A stretch of 64,000 bases of DNA from JAYEHL01 sp041653935. Lineage in GTDB: Bacteria; Chloroflexota; Dehalococcoidia; E44-bin15. The stretch lies in contig JBAZEO010000001.1 in NCBI GenBank assembly GCA_041653935.1, positions 806,001-870,000 of the forward strand. Reading direction: 5' to 3'. Under the pieces are notes generated by a model, which worked only from the letters and a program-made list of their open reading frames with translations, did no database searches and had not been told where the DNA came from. The position numbers were made by a program, and so were the translations under genes. Below are positions 24,179 through 32,924 of the stretch, piece by piece (position 1 is the stretch's first letter; the number at the start of each line of letters is the position of its first letter).

Positions 24179-25453
24179 CTATCTTTTATTCGCTGCTATC
24201 GCCCCTTCGTAAACCTCTACACATCGTCTGGCGCACTGTTCCCAGGTAAAACGCTCCTCGATACGCTTCCTCCCCCCCAGCGCCAGCTTCTTGCGCAGCT
24301 CTGCATCGCCCAGCAGGCGCTTGATGGCATCGGCCAGGGCGCGCGGGTTCTCCGGCGGCACAAGCATGCCGCTACTGCCGTCGCTGCCGACTACCTCGGG
24401 CAGAGCACCGGCGCTGGTTGTGATCACAGGCACGCTGCATGACATGGCCTCGGCGGCTGGCAGGCCGAAGCCCTCGTAAACAGAGGCGGTCACAGCGATA
24501 TCGGACGAAGAATAATGCTGTACCAGTTCATCATTCGTCACCCTGCCGGTGAAAGTCACCATATCCTCGATGCCGAATTTTTTAATCAAACCAGGGACGT
24601 AGGTCTCGTTGAGTTCTACCTCATCGACCACGGTCAGCTTAACCTTGACGCCTTCGCCCTTCAATATCTGCAATGCTTTAAGCAGGAATAGAATGCCCTT
24701 CTTACGGTCGCTGGTGCGGCCGACCACGATAAGACGACCGTGGCCATTACCGCTCACAGGACGATGCCCGTTACCGTTGCGGAATATCTGTGTATCCACA
24801 CCGCAGTACGCGATGTGCAGCCTGTCATCCGCTATGCGGAACTCGCGGCGTATCTCCCCGGCGGAGCTTTCGGAATCGGTGATGACGGCGTCCAGCCGCC
24901 GCGAGACGATGCCCTGCATGAACGGCGGATACAGTATAAGCTGGCGGAACCTCTGCCAGGCGCTGGTGGTCTGAGCCAGCTCGGCGCGGGTATCTATGGG
25001 CAGGGGGTGGTGAATGGTAGCCACAACCGGGATGCCCAGCGTCTTCATCCACAGCAGGCCGTACGCCAGGCTCTGGTTGTCGTGAATAACATCGTAGCGA
25101 TGACCGTTCAAGGCCAGATCGCGAATCTTCATATAAGCTTTAAGGCTGAAGGTGAATATCTCGGGGAACATACCGAGCTTCGTCCCGCCGAATTCGAATA
25201 GATTGAACGGTGTCAGCATATCGTAGGGGTGATTGAACTCCAGTATCGACCGGCCGTCATGGCGACGGTCGTAGAGGTTCAGGCTGTCGAGCTTGTGCGC
25301 GCGGATCCCTTCCGGTACATCACAGTATGGCGGGCCGATTATGATGTCGACCTCGTGTCCCAGACGTTGCAGCTCGCGGGCCAGATAGTAAAGGTAAATA
25401 CCCTGTCCGCCGCAGTACCTGTTACCTCGATAGCAAAGAAGGCATATTTTCAA
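24179..25453 (-). CDS. GT4-family glycosyltransferase (paralog 1)
   Basis: 424 residues. GT-B fold of family GT4: N-terminal YCGGQGIYLYYLARELQRLGHEVDII, middle HHPLPIDTR, and the C-terminal nucleotide-sugar site with VVGRTSDRKKG, ASVYEGFGLPAAEAMSC and VPPENPRALADAI. Such enzymes move a hexose from an NDP-sugar to a lipid or glycan. It is the last gene of an operon containing a methyltransferase and a second, closely similar GT4. That suggests a cell-surface glycan or glycolipid with a methylated residue. Confidence 0.88.
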   Translation of the reverse strand: MKICLLCYRGNRYCGGQGIYLYYLARELQRLGHEVDIIIGPPYCDVPEGIRAHKLDSLNLYDRRHDGRSILEFNHPYDMLTPFNLFEFGGTKLGMFPEIFTFSLKAYMKIRDLALNGHRYDVIHDNQSLAYGLLWMKTLGIPVVATIHHPLPIDTRAELAQTTSAWQRFRQLILYPPFMQGIVSRRLDAVITDSESSAGEIRREFRIADDRLHIAYCGVDTQIFRNGNGHRPVSGNGHGRLIVVGRTSDRKKGILFLLKALQILKGEGVKVKLTVVDEVELNETYVPGLIKKFGIEDMVTFTGRVTNDELVQHYSSSDIAVTASVYEGFGLPAAEAMSCSVPVITTSAGALPEVVGSDGSSGMLVPPENPRALADAIKRLLGDAELRKKLALGGRKRIEERFTWEQCARRCVEVYEGAIAANKR

Positions 25454-25460
25454 GCAGGCC

Positions 25461-26192
25461 CTACTCCTTCGGTTTGACCGTGTAGACGACGATGCTCTTG
25501 GGATGGATGAAATTAAAAATGCGCTCGATTTTCGGAACGAACTTCGACTTGGTTATAATTTGTCGATCAAGAAGATGCTTGCGGTACAGGGCCGGTATCC
25601 TGGCCTTCTCGTTCATCAGGCCGAAGCAGCACCGCATGATCCAGTACGTGGAATGGAAGGCGTGCTCGAAGCGTATCCCGTAGACCCTGAGATGGTGCCG
25701 CCGCAGAATTGCGACCAGTTTCTTAGTGGTAAATATCCTCACGTGGCAGCCGGGCCGGTTGTAATAATCCTCATCGATCATCCAGCATATCTTCTCGGGT
25801 ATATAAGTCGGAACGGTGACCGCCATGAGGCCGCCCGGCTTCAGCACGCGCACCATCTCCGCTATGCCCTGGTCGGGATCCGGCACGTGCTCCATAACCT
25901 CGGAACAGATTATGGCATCGAAGCTGGCATCCTTGAACGGCAGCCGCAGGGAATCACCCATGAGCACCAGCCAGTTCTTGGTTCCCTCGTTCCGCGACTC
26001 CATGTAGTGCAGCACGTAGTGCGTCTTTCGCAGGCTGAGGTTATCGAGATCGAGGGAACACACCAGTCCGCCATCACCGCCGTGATTTAGGCGCGACGAG
26101 GCCTCAAAACTGTGACGGCCTTCCCCACAGCCAACGTCGAGAAATTTATCGCCCTCTTTTATCTTGAAGATATCGTAGTTAACGGTCAGCAA
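25461..26192 (-). CDS. SAM-dependent methyltransferase between two glycosyltransferases
   Basis: 243 residues. SAM motif KFLDVGCGEGRHSFEA, acidic LDLDNL, then FDAIICSEVMEHVPDPDQG and the type 11 RVLKPGGLMAVTVPTY. It abuts the upstream GT4 stop (1-nt step) and ends 7 nt before the second GT4, so the three genes are co-expressed. The C-terminal basic tail may contact a membrane lipid acceptor. It probably methylates a sugar or lipid intermediate made by its neighbours. Confidence 0.85.
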   Translation of the reverse strand: MLTVNYDIFKIKEGDKFLDVGCGEGRHSFEASSRLNHGGDGGLVCSLDLDNLSLRKTHYVLHYMESRNEGTKNWLVLMGDSLRLPFKDASFDAIICSEVMEHVPDPDQGIAEMVRVLKPGGLMAVTVPTYIPEKICWMIDEDYYNRPGCHVRIFTTKKLVAILRRHHLRVYGIRFEHAFHSTYWIMRCCFGLMNEKARIPALYRKHLLDRQIITKSKFVPKIERIFNFIHPKSIVVYTVKPKE

Positions 26193-27419
26193 TTACATAA
26201 CCTCCTGATAAACCGCGAGCGTCTTCCTGGCAGCCTCCTCCCAGCTGAACATCTCCAAAACCCTGGTCCGCCCCGCCTGCCCCATGCTGCAACGCAACCC
26301 ATCATCTAGCAAAAGACGCCTTACCGCCTCCGCGATAGACATATGATCCCCCGGAGGCACTAGTATCCCGCTCTCCTCATTCACCACCTCGGACAGTGCA
26401 CCCGCCGTAGTGGAGACAACGGGAAGCCCGCAGGACATGGCCTCGGCCGCCGGCAGCCCGAATCCCTCGTAAAGCGAGGGGACGACGGCGACCTCGGCCC
26501 GGCAGTATTGTTTCACAAGCTCCTCCGTGGTCAGCCTGCCGGTGAACTCCACGCTGCCATTCAAACCGCACCTCTCCGCCAGCGCCGGCGTATATTCGTT
26601 ATCCGGCAGCCCCCGGTCGACGATGGTCAGTTTAACATCCATCTCCTTGCGCAGTTCGCGCATGGCGCGCAGGAGATATAATACCCCTTTCTTGCGATCC
26701 GATGTGTTGGCCACGACGATGATGCGGCCTTTCTCCTTTTGCATCCCTTCCAGCGGACGGAAGGCCTCGGTATCGATGCCATTGTATACAACGCGCATCT
26801 TTTTATGCGGGACCTTGAACGAATTATGTATCTCCCTGGCCGCGTTGTCGGATACCGTGATGACACGATCCATAGCAGATGCCGTCAGGTGCTGCATAAA
26901 GAACGGATAAAACAATATCCTGCGCAGCCGGCCCTGGATGCTGTGGATGTAAGGCATATCGGTCTTCTTATCTATCGGCAGAGGATGATGAATGGTGGCT
27001 ATAACCGGCACGCCAAGCGACTTCATCAATATATTGCCGTAGCCTAACGTCTGATTGTCATGTATTATGTCAAATTTGTACTCGCCCATTATCTGGCGTA
27101 GCTTATCGTAGGCCCTGAAGCTGAAGGTGAACATCTCGGGGAACTTGCCGACCCTGGTCACGGCGACATCGTAAAGATTCAGCGGGGTGAAAATCTTGAA
27201 CGGGTCTTGTTTGGGGAAGCCGTACTCGAACAGGTTCAGGTTCTCCACGCGGTGTTCTATCACACCCTCCGCAAGCTGCGGATACGGCGGCCCGACGATG
27301 GCGTGCACCTCGTGTCCCAGCCGATGCAGCTCCCGCGACAGGTAATACAGGTAAACCCCCTGCCCCCCGCAGTACATGTTACCCCTGTTGCAGAGGAGGC
27401 AGATCCTCAACTCTCGCAC
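26193..27419 (-). CDS. GT4-family glycosyltransferase (paralog 2)
   Basis: 408 residues. Same architecture and many shared blocks with the 24179-25453 gene: CGGQGVYLYYLSRELHRLGHEV, IHDNQTLGYG, HHPLPIDKK, TSDRKKG, YEGFGLPAAEAMSCG. The family signature E-x7-E is present in YEGFGLPAAEA. It overlaps the NUDIX gene by 13 nt. The two GT4s probably add successive, similar sugars. Confidence 0.88.
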   Translation of the reverse strand: MRELRICLLCNRGNMYCGGQGVYLYYLSRELHRLGHEVHAIVGPPYPQLAEGVIEHRVENLNLFEYGFPKQDPFKIFTPLNLYDVAVTRVGKFPEMFTFSFRAYDKLRQIMGEYKFDIIHDNQTLGYGNILMKSLGVPVIATIHHPLPIDKKTDMPYIHSIQGRLRRILFYPFFMQHLTASAMDRVITVSDNAAREIHNSFKVPHKKMRVVYNGIDTEAFRPLEGMQKEKGRIIVVANTSDRKKGVLYLLRAMRELRKEMDVKLTIVDRGLPDNEYTPALAERCGLNGSVEFTGRLTTEELVKQYCRAEVAVVPSLYEGFGLPAAEAMSCGLPVVSTTAGALSEVVNEESGILVPPGDHMSIAEAVRRLLLDDGLRCSMGQAGRTRVLEMFSWEEAARKTLAVYQEVM

Positions 27420-27949
27420 TCTCCCCGATACAGCAGCAGCGTCAGCAGGCCGATTATGCTCTTGCCGTCGCAGAGCTCACCGGATTTTATCAGCCGCGGA
27501 ACATCCTTCAAGGGTACGGGCACCACTTCGATTGCTTCATCTTCATCGTTCCTGCTGGGCCCCGACCTGAGCCCTGTGGCCAGATAGAGGTAGAGGAACT
27601 CGGTGGAATAGCCCGGCGCCGCGTAGGCCCCGCCGATCTGCTTCAAGCTCCCGGCGCTGTAACCGGTCTCCTCCACAAGCTCCCTCAGGGCGCTCTGGCG
27701 CGGGTCCTCCCCTTCCTCCATGCCACCCGCCGGTATCTCCAGCAACGTCTTGCCCACGGCATGGCGGTACTGGCGCACTAAAATAACATTATCATCTTCA
27801 TCGAGGGCTACGATGCCGACGCTGTTGGGGTAGCCCGCTATCTCCCGCGTCGTCTCCCTGCCACTGGGCAGCACCACCCTGTCCACGCGCAGGTTGATGC
27901 GGCGTCCCTGGAATATTTTCTTCGTTGCTAGCGTCTGCTCCTCCATCAA
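27407..27949 (-). CDS. NUDIX hydrolase, ADP-ribose pyrophosphatase type
   Basis: 180 residues. The Nudix box is complete (G-G-M-E-E-G-E then RELVEETG), with the ADPRase features VRQYRHAVG upstream and AAPGYSTE downstream. Such enzymes cleave ADP-ribose or NDP-sugars to AMP/NMP and a sugar phosphate. Position between NAD kinase/GNAT and glycosyltransferases suits either substrate. It lies 3 nt from the GNAT stop and overlaps the GT4. Confidence 0.88.
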   Translation of the reverse strand: MMEEQTLATKKIFQGRRINLRVDRVVLPSGRETTREIAGYPNSVGIVALDEDDNVILVRQYRHAVGKTLLEIPAGGMEEGEDPRQSALRELVEETGYSAGSLKQIGGAYAAPGYSTEFLYLYLATGLRSGPSRNDEDEAIEVVPVPLKDVPRLIKSGELCDGKSIIGLLTLLLYRGECES

Positions 27950-27952
27950 CCC

Positions 27953-28411
27953 CTACCCTCCCAGGCTGCATATCAGCGCGACTTCATCGCAATCGGGGAA
28001 TTTGGGACAGCGCATGCATTCGCCCCAAATCTTCTGCGGCAGCTCCGCCTTATCAACGATCTTGAAGCCGCACTTCTCAAAAAAGCCCGGCTGATATGTC
28101 AGGCAGAAGACCTTGCTCAATCCGAGGGACTTAGCCTCCTCTATACATGCCTTGACCAGTTTGGAACCGAGTCCACTGGCCTGCGCATCGCTGGCCACCG
28201 CAGTAGCCCGTATCTCGCCCAGGTCGTCCCAGAAGATATGCAGCGAGGCACAGGCGATGACCTTATCGCCCTGCCTGATGATGACAAAATCGCGGATATT
28301 TTCGTACAGCTCGCTCAGGGCGCGCGGCAGCATCTCCCCCTTTGACGCGTGGGAGTTCACCAGCTTGTGGATCTGTTTTACATCGCTGATACGAGCCTTC
28401 TCTACTTTCAT
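27953..28411 (-). CDS. GNAT acetyltransferase, ArgA-like short form
   Basis: 152 residues. A GNAT fold with the acetyl-CoA loop VASDAQASGLGSKLV, YQPGFFEKCGF, and the C-terminal signature CMRCPKFPDCDEVAL. That signature is typical of stand-alone ArgA-like N-acetylglutamate synthases, which lack the kinase-like domain. The ATG overlaps the nadK stop by 4 nt. An arginine-synthesis role is the family suggestion; no other arg gene is near, so this is tentative. Confidence 0.8.
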   Translation of the reverse strand: MKVEKARISDVKQIHKLVNSHASKGEMLPRALSELYENIRDFVIIRQGDKVIACASLHIFWDDLGEIRATAVASDAQASGLGSKLVKACIEEAKSLGLSKVFCLTYQPGFFEKCGFKIVDKAELPQKIWGECMRCPKFPDCDEVALICSLGG

Positions 28412-29238
28412 TTCGGCACCAGCCTCTCCACCAGTGTGCTGTAGAAGAAATTTCGCGATTGCAGCCTGAGCAAACGCGTAACATAAGGACTGAGCGATAC
28501 CTTGACAGTCTTCTCGCCCTCCAGCGCCACATCTACCTGGCCGTCAACGCTGAGAACCGACTGATGATCGGTACGCACCTTGAGCTCGATGACGGAGTCG
28601 GGGGAAAGAACCAGGGAATTGTCAAAGGTCGGATGCGGGCATATCGGGTTCAGGACTATATCCCTGGCCTGCGGATAGAGTATCGGGCCGTGCGCCGCCA
28701 GCGAGTACCCCGTGCTCCCCGTAGCCGTAGAAACTATAACGCCATCCGATTTATACGTTGTAAACATATTCTTATCGATTATTACCGACACATTGATAAC
28801 CCGCGGCCTGGCACCCCGCCCCACCACGATGTCGTTCAGGGCGTGCAAGGCCTCATTCCCGTCTACCTCCACCTGTAGCATGGCACGCTCATCGATCCAG
28901 CCCTCCCCCTTGATAAGCGCGGGAAGACGATCGCGCGCCTCGACCAGTTTCAACTCCGTGAGAAAACCCAGCTTGCCCAGGTTCACGCCGACCACGGGCA
29001 CCGAGAACGGGGCCACCATCCGCGATGCCCTGAGCACGGTGCCGTCCCCACCCACGCTCAGGACCAGATCCGTACCTTCTATCTGAGAACGAACCTTGGC
29101 CTCGTCCTGAGAGGAACACTGCCAGCAGGATACCTTCAGCGTGGTTAAGAACTTTGCCGTCTCTTCGGAGAAGTCACGGGCGGGCTGTATTCTGGGGTTA
29201 TATAATATGCCTATGCGCTTCAATGAACGCTCTTTCAA
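28408..29238 (-). CDS. nadK: NAD kinase
   Basis: 276 residues. GGDGT at 63-67, GVNLGKLGFLTE, NDIVVGR, and ATGSTGYSLAAHGPI identify ATP-NAD kinase, which makes NADP. ATG 29238 is followed directly by the KRIGILYNP strand. First gene of the six-gene minus-strand operon ending at 24179. A clear promoter sits 32 nt upstream and a copy of repeat A lies beyond it. Confidence 0.93.
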   Translation of the reverse strand: MKERSLKRIGILYNPRIQPARDFSEETAKFLTTLKVSCWQCSSQDEAKVRSQIEGTDLVLSVGGDGTVLRASRMVAPFSVPVVGVNLGKLGFLTELKLVEARDRLPALIKGEGWIDERAMLQVEVDGNEALHALNDIVVGRGARPRVINVSVIIDKNMFTTYKSDGVIVSTATGSTGYSLAAHGPILYPQARDIVLNPICPHPTFDNSLVLSPDSVIELKVRTDHQSVLSVDGQVDVALEGEKTVKVSLSPYVTRLLRLQSRNFFYSTLVERLVPK

Positions 29239-29269
29239 TTATTATTTCGCAACTCATGTCGCAAGGCGA

Positions 29270-29298
29270 AGTCTATCATCGCCGCTATCTACTGTCAA
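29270..29298 (-). promoter_or_regulatory. Promoter of nadK operon
   Basis: Minus strand TTGACA (29293-29298), 17 nt, TAGACT (29270-29275); expected start near 29263, with a 25-nt leader. Confidence 0.65.
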
Positions 29299-29349
29299 GT
29301 TCAAACGATACTTTATGTCTAGCAATTAGTAGGTGGACTCTGCTCACTG

Positions 29350-29434
29350 CTTCATCCCCCAATCTTGGGGGAAAATAAAAGGGATGGGGGACACCCCCAA
29401 ACCCTCGGCAGGAGATAGTCTCCTGCACCTCTTT
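29350..29434 (-). repeat. Interspersed hairpin repeat A, copy 2
   Basis: On the minus strand: GAGGTGCAGGAGA..TCTCCTGC, GGGGGTGTCCCCC, then TCCCCCAAGATTGGGGGA. Lies upstream of nadK in the gene's direction, outside its promoter. Confidence 0.8.
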
Positions 29435-29461
29435 ACCACTCGACCCGTCATACCAGCGAAT

Positions 29462-29489
29462 GTAGGGGCACAGCATGCTGTGCCCCTAC
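29462..29489. repeat. 28-bp perfect palindrome (family C)
   Basis: GTAGGGGCACAGCA followed by its exact reverse complement. The same GTAGGGGC...GCCCCTAC frame recurs at 58174-58201, imperfectly at 43995-44020, and begins again at the window end. Lies 8 nt beyond the NUDIX stop; it may terminate transcription. Confidence 0.75.
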
Positions 29490-29496
29490 GTCGAAT

Positions 29497-29931
29497 TCAA
29501 ATCATCCCCGCCAGCGCCATCAGCCTCTGCGTATCCGCATGCAGCTCGCCCCACATATGCGATAGCTCCTTGCGCGCGACCCACCTCCCCTGCCCCACGT
29601 CGCTGCCGAGCGTAAGCTCCCCGCCGACAACTCTCGCTATGAAATCGATATAAATGACATGCAGCGCGGTCTTGCGCCCCTCGTGCACGATGCGCTCGAA
29701 CGGCAACAGCAGCTTCCTGATATCGATATCGAGGCCGGTCTCCTCCTTGACCTCGCGCTTGGCCCCATCCTCCAGCGTCTCGCCCAGATTCAACTCTCCG
29801 CCGGGGCAGATCCATTTGTCCTGCCAGTAGCCGCCGCGCTCGGGTTTATGCTTAACGAGAAGGATCCGACCCTCGTTGTCCTCGATCACCGCTCCGACCG
29901 CTAATATTATCTTGCTCAATTGAACCCCCAT
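29497..29931 (-). CDS. NUDIX hydrolase
   Basis: 144 residues from ATG 29931; an earlier ATG at 29985 adds 18 residues that do not look conserved, and neither has a clear Shine-Dalgarno. The Nudix box reads GGELNLGET then REVKEETG; KWICPGG precedes it. The acidic box binds Mg for pyrophosphate cleavage. The substrate is open (8-oxo-dGTP, NDP-sugar or other). Followed by palindrome C; preceded by repeat A copy 3 and repeat B. Confidence 0.85.
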   Translation of the reverse strand: MGVQLSKIILAVGAVIEDNEGRILLVKHKPERGGYWQDKWICPGGELNLGETLEDGAKREVKEETGLDIDIRKLLLPFERIVHEGRKTALHVIYIDFIARVVGGELTLGSDVGQGRWVARKELSHMWGELHADTQRLMALAGMI

Positions 29932-29995
29932 GAGATTATCGATGTATACATGCTCGATATATATTATAACCTGTATCTGCTTCATAGCGAAACTT

Positions 29996-30104
29996 CAACC
30001 CCCTGCTATCCCCCAATCATGGGGGAAAATAAAAGGGATGGGGGACACCCCCAATCCCCCGGCAGGAGATGAGTCTCCTGCACCTCTGTGAGTAGCTAAC
30101 CTCT
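29996..30104 (-). repeat. Interspersed hairpin repeat A, copy 3
   Basis: On the minus strand: AGAGGTTAGCTA lead, AGAGGTGCAGGAGA..TCTCCTGC, GGGGGTGTCCCCC, TCCCCCATGATTGGGGGA, ending AGCAGGGGGTTGA. Ends 11 nt before the longer possible NUDIX start. Repeat B copy 1 lies just upstream on the same strand. Confidence 0.85.
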
Positions 30105-30130
30105 CATTCTATGAGAGAGCTGTAGAAAAG

Positions 30131-30215
30131 GTGTTTACAGCACTTAGTGACCCTTAATGTATGTGCACGAACGAAGTATCGTGCACATACGAATAACTCT
30201 GCGCGCCGCAGCTGA
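30131..30215 (-). repeat. Interspersed palindromic repeat B, copy 1
   Basis: 12-bp stem GTATGTGCACGA/TCGTGCACATAC (30159-30170 with 30179-30190), flanked by CAGCTGCGGCGCGC and CACTAAGTGCTGTAA on the minus strand. Same frame as copies at 42391 and 44063, with stem and loop bases partly changed. Confidence 0.8.
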
Positions 30216-30243
30216 GAATGGGGGGTTGCTTCCACCCTTATTA

Positions 30244-30280
30244 CTCTCCCTCCGACGGGAGAGGGTCGGGGTGAGGGCCG
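30244..30280. repeat. Short GC hairpin repeat (CCCTCACC/CTCTCCC type)
   Basis: CTCTCCC..GGGAGAG followed by GGGTCGGGGTGAGGGC. Related CCCTCACC...CCCTCTCCC pieces occur near 48822-48858 and 62165-62205. Such sequences are common intergenic repeats in many bacteria; no gene is present in the surrounding 29986-30342 gap. Confidence 0.5.
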
Positions 30281-30342
30281 CCGTTGACCCGCCTACATAT
30301 GTCGGTTATCATTAACCCGAAGGTTACAGAGGAAAAACGAAC

Positions 30343-32046
30343 GTGCCGAAAACCGATTTAATATTGCTCCACGCGCCCAGCGTTTATGACTTCCGTCGGA
30401 AGACAATTCTCTACGGCCCCACCAGCGATCAGGTGCCGTCCTCCCCGCTGTTCGAGCTGTACCCGATAGGACTCGCCAGCATCGCGGAGTACCTGGAGCG
30501 CGCCGGCTACCGCGTGCGCATCGTGAACCTGGCCGTGCGCATGCTTAGAAGCGATAAGTTCGACGCGGAGAAGTTCATCTCCAAGCTTGAGGCCACGGCA
30601 TTCGGCATCGACCTGCACTGGATGGTGCACTGCCACGGCAGCATCGAAGTGGCGCGCATCGTGAAGAAATACCACCCGCAGTCCAGGATAATGTTCGGCG
30701 GGCTGTCGTCATCATACTTCCACCGCGAGCTGATGAACTACCCGGAGATCGACTACGTGGTGCGCGGCGACACCACCGAGGAGCCGGTGAAGCGCCTCAT
30801 GGACTGCATCGTGAAGAAGGCCGACCCGGCCGATGTGCCCAACGTGACCTGGCGCGATAAAAGCGGAGCGATACATGAGAACCCGCTCTCGCACGCGCCG
30901 ACGGATCTCGACAACGTGTTCATCAGCCACTACGACAACATCATCCGCTCCGTGATACGCTACCGCGACCTGGCCAGCTACCTGCCCTTCAAGCGCTGGC
31001 TTAAGTACCCCATCACCGCTGTCCTCACCGTCCGCGGCTGCACGCAGAACTGCGTCATCTGCGGTGCCTCTCAGGCGACCTTCCGCAACTGCTTCAAACG
31101 CGAGCATCCCGCCTACCGCACGCCCGAGGCCGTGGTGCGCGACGTTAAGAACATCGAGCGCTTCAGCAAAGGGCCTATCTTCATACTGGGCGATCTGCAG
31201 CAGCCGGGCGAGGACTACGCCTATAAACTGCTCGATATGCTGGATAAACATCGGCCGAAGAATCAGATAATCATGGAATTGTTCAACCCCTCGCCGAAGA
31301 AACTGCTGCAGCGCATGGGGGAGGTCTGCCCCGGATTCTGCCTCGAGATGTCGCCGGAATCGCACGACCCGGAGCTGCGCAAGGCCTGCGGCCGCAACTT
31401 CGGCGACGCCGATTTCGAGAACACGGTGCAGTGGGCGCTTGAGGCCGGATGCAGCCGCATGGACATCTTCTACATGCTGGGCATCCCCAAGCAGGATCGA
31501 AAATCCTTCATGTCCACTGTCGATTACTGCGCCCACCTGTGGGACAAATTCAACGACAAGCGGCTGTTGCTCTTCACTGCACCCATATCGCCCTTCCTCG
31601 ATCCCGGCAGCCTGGCCTTCGAACACCCCGACAGCTTCGGCTACAAGCTGCTGTGCAAGACCGTAGAGGAGCACCGTCAGGCGCTGGTTAAGCCAAGCTG
31701 GAAATACCACCTCAACTACGAGACCAGGTGGCTCCCGCGCGACGACATCGTCAACACCGCCTACGACGCCGAGGAAGCCATGAACCGCCTCAAGGAGAAG
31801 CACGGCATCATCCCCAAGGTGCAGGCCGATGCCACCGCCAAACGCCTGTTCCTCGGACGCGAGATGCTGGAGCTTATAGACGAGATCGTCGCCTCAGGCG
31901 ACGACGGCCGCCTGGCCGCGATAAAGGACACCGTCGACACTGTCAACATGTCCCTCGCCGGCGGCAAGACCGAGCTTGAGCTGCCCACCGCCTTAATGAC
32001 GCTGAGGCCGTTGAGCACGATTAAGAGTTTGCTGACGAAACGATAA
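30343..32046 (+). CDS. B12-binding-domain radical SAM protein (TIGR04190-like)
   Basis: 567 residues from GTG 30343, with AGAGGAA 9-14 nt upstream. The N-terminal half (about 1-150) is a cobalamin-binding-like Rossmann domain (PIGLASIAEYLERAGY, FGGLSSSYFHREL, YVVRGDTTEEPV). The radical SAM core has C233-x3-C237-x2-C240 (RGCTQNCVICG), then FILGDLQ and ESHDPELRKACGR. The layout suggests the B12_SAM families of unknown reaction, probably methyl transfer or a carbon-skeleton step on an unidentified substrate. A dedicated-looking 62-residue ferredoxin follows. Its last residues, ALMTLRPLSTIKSLLTKR, recur as decayed copies at three places in the next 7 kb. Confidence 0.82.
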   Translation: MPKTDLILLHAPSVYDFRRKTILYGPTSDQVPSSPLFELYPIGLASIAEYLERAGYRVRIVNLAVRMLRSDKFDAEKFISKLEATAFGIDLHWMVHCHGSIEVARIVKKYHPQSRIMFGGLSSSYFHRELMNYPEIDYVVRGDTTEEPVKRLMDCIVKKADPADVPNVTWRDKSGAIHENPLSHAPTDLDNVFISHYDNIIRSVIRYRDLASYLPFKRWLKYPITAVLTVRGCTQNCVICGASQATFRNCFKREHPAYRTPEAVVRDVKNIERFSKGPIFILGDLQQPGEDYAYKLLDMLDKHRPKNQIIMELFNPSPKKLLQRMGEVCPGFCLEMSPESHDPELRKACGRNFGDADFENTVQWALEAGCSRMDIFYMLGIPKQDRKSFMSTVDYCAHLWDKFNDKRLLLFTAPISPFLDPGSLAFEHPDSFGYKLLCKTVEEHRQALVKPSWKYHLNYETRWLPRDDIVNTAYDAEEAMNRLKEKHGIIPKVQADATAKRLFLGREMLELIDEIVASGDDGRLAAIKDTVDTVNMSLAGGKTELELPTALMTLRPLSTIKSLLTKR

Positions 32047-32062
32047 AAGCGACCTCGACTTT

Positions 32063-32329
32063 CCACTTTGTGACTTAAGTCATTCCGCAATACCCATCGC
32101 ATTGCTATTATTAGCTCGTATTCAATAGGAGTTACCTGCAATGAACAAGACAGTAGTTATAGACGAAAACCTGTGCACCGCCTGCGGCACATGCGTCGAG
32201 ATGTGCCCGAAAAAGATACTCTATATCGACGAAGCGGATAACGTGTGCAGGGTCACAGATGAAACCAGGTGCGACAGGCTTGGCGGTTGCCAGCGCAAAT
32301 GTACAGCAGGGGCCATTAAGATTAACTAA
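32063..32329 (+). repeat. Duplicated upstream region plus ferredoxin gene, copy 1
   Basis: The region from about 32063 through the ferredoxin gene matches 39341-39609 closely. The match covers the non-coding block TTAAGTCATTCCGCAATACCC, TTAGCTCGTATTCAA and the Shine-Dalgarno. A perfect 12-bp palindrome TGACTTAAGTCA at the start is one base off in copy 2. Confidence 0.85.
32141..32329 (+). CDS. Small 4Fe-4S ferredoxin, copy 1
   Basis: 62 residues. The first cluster motif is canonical: C12, C15, C18, C22 (CTACGTCVEMCP). The second set is C36, C44, C50, C54 with wide spacing (x7, x5, x3), so a second cluster is possible but atypical. AGGAG precedes the ATG. It lies 94 nt after the radical SAM gene and is a likely electron donor to it. 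A near-identical paralog with its upstream region is at 39418-39609. Confidence 0.85.
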   Translation: MNKTVVIDENLCTACGTCVEMCPKKILYIDEADNVCRVTDETRCDRLGGCQRKCTAGAIKIN

Positions 32330-32339
32330 GTTTTACAGG

Positions 32340-32390
32340 ACCCTGCGCCCTTTGAGTACGATACGATCACTGTCAACGAGACAATATGTC
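32340..32390 (+). pseudogene. Remnant 1 of the radical SAM gene 3' end
   Basis: Reading from 32340 gives TLRPLSTIRSLSTRQ, matching the C-terminus TLRPLSTIKSLLTKR of the gene ending at 32046. There is no stop at the right place and no open frame upstream of it, so only the tail survives, directly after ferredoxin copy 1. Confidence 0.75.
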
Positions 32391-32877
32391 AGACTGGAGG
32401 AGATATTTGATTCTTCTGCTTCTTCTTCCCTAAGTAAACCAGCACCAACCCAAATAACACGACCGCTACAGGAATGGCACAGTATGGGAGTATCACATTC
32501 TCCCTCTCGCACCAATGAGTATCATATTGGTCGCTATAACATGTGAGAGAGCGCAGCCAGTAACCAAGCAAGCAAACTTCACTCCATACTCCAACACAGA
32601 ACATCCACCACCCGAATGAAGGAAGTATCCCCTTCTTCTCTTTAAAATAAGAGAGCCAACCTATTGTAAAAATGGGGAAACCAACAAACAATACACCAAA
32701 TCCGAGCAAGACTAGAAGAGTCCCACCCATGAAACCAAAATCATCAATATGCCCAATCATAAGAAGTACCAAGGCACTACCTACTAATAACAAGGTTATC
32801 CCTACAGCTAAAAATATTAGAGGAGTATTGCTTGATTTATTAACATGCCCATTTTTAGATTCTATTTTCTTAAGCAT
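32389..32877 (-). CDS. Membrane protein, four predicted TM segments
   Basis: 162 residues. ATG 32877 is preferred because GAGGT lies 8 nt upstream; an ATG five codons earlier overlaps that site. TM segments at about 20-42, 48-75, 85-103 and 130-150; CYSD/HWCER loop with two Cys. Basic C-terminus KKKQKNQ. AT-rich compared with the flanking core genes. Not recognised. First of four minus-strand membrane-protein genes in this patch. Confidence 0.6.
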   Translation of the reverse strand: MLKKIESKNGHVNKSSNTPLIFLAVGITLLLVGSALVLLMIGHIDDFGFMGGTLLVLLGFGVLFVGFPIFTIGWLSYFKEKKGILPSFGWWMFCVGVWSEVCLLGYWLRSLTCYSDQYDTHWCERENVILPYCAIPVAVVLFGLVLVYLGKKKQKNQISPPV

Positions 32878-32924
32878 CTCGGTATACCTCATTGGGTAAA
32901 TTTGAAGATATATGAGGTGGTAAT

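Noticed and set aside
30712..31803. 363-codon open frame opposite the radical SAM gene
   Set aside because: Translation is low-information (Val/Gly/His-rich), with no Shine-Dalgarno; the opposite strand holds the recognised gene.
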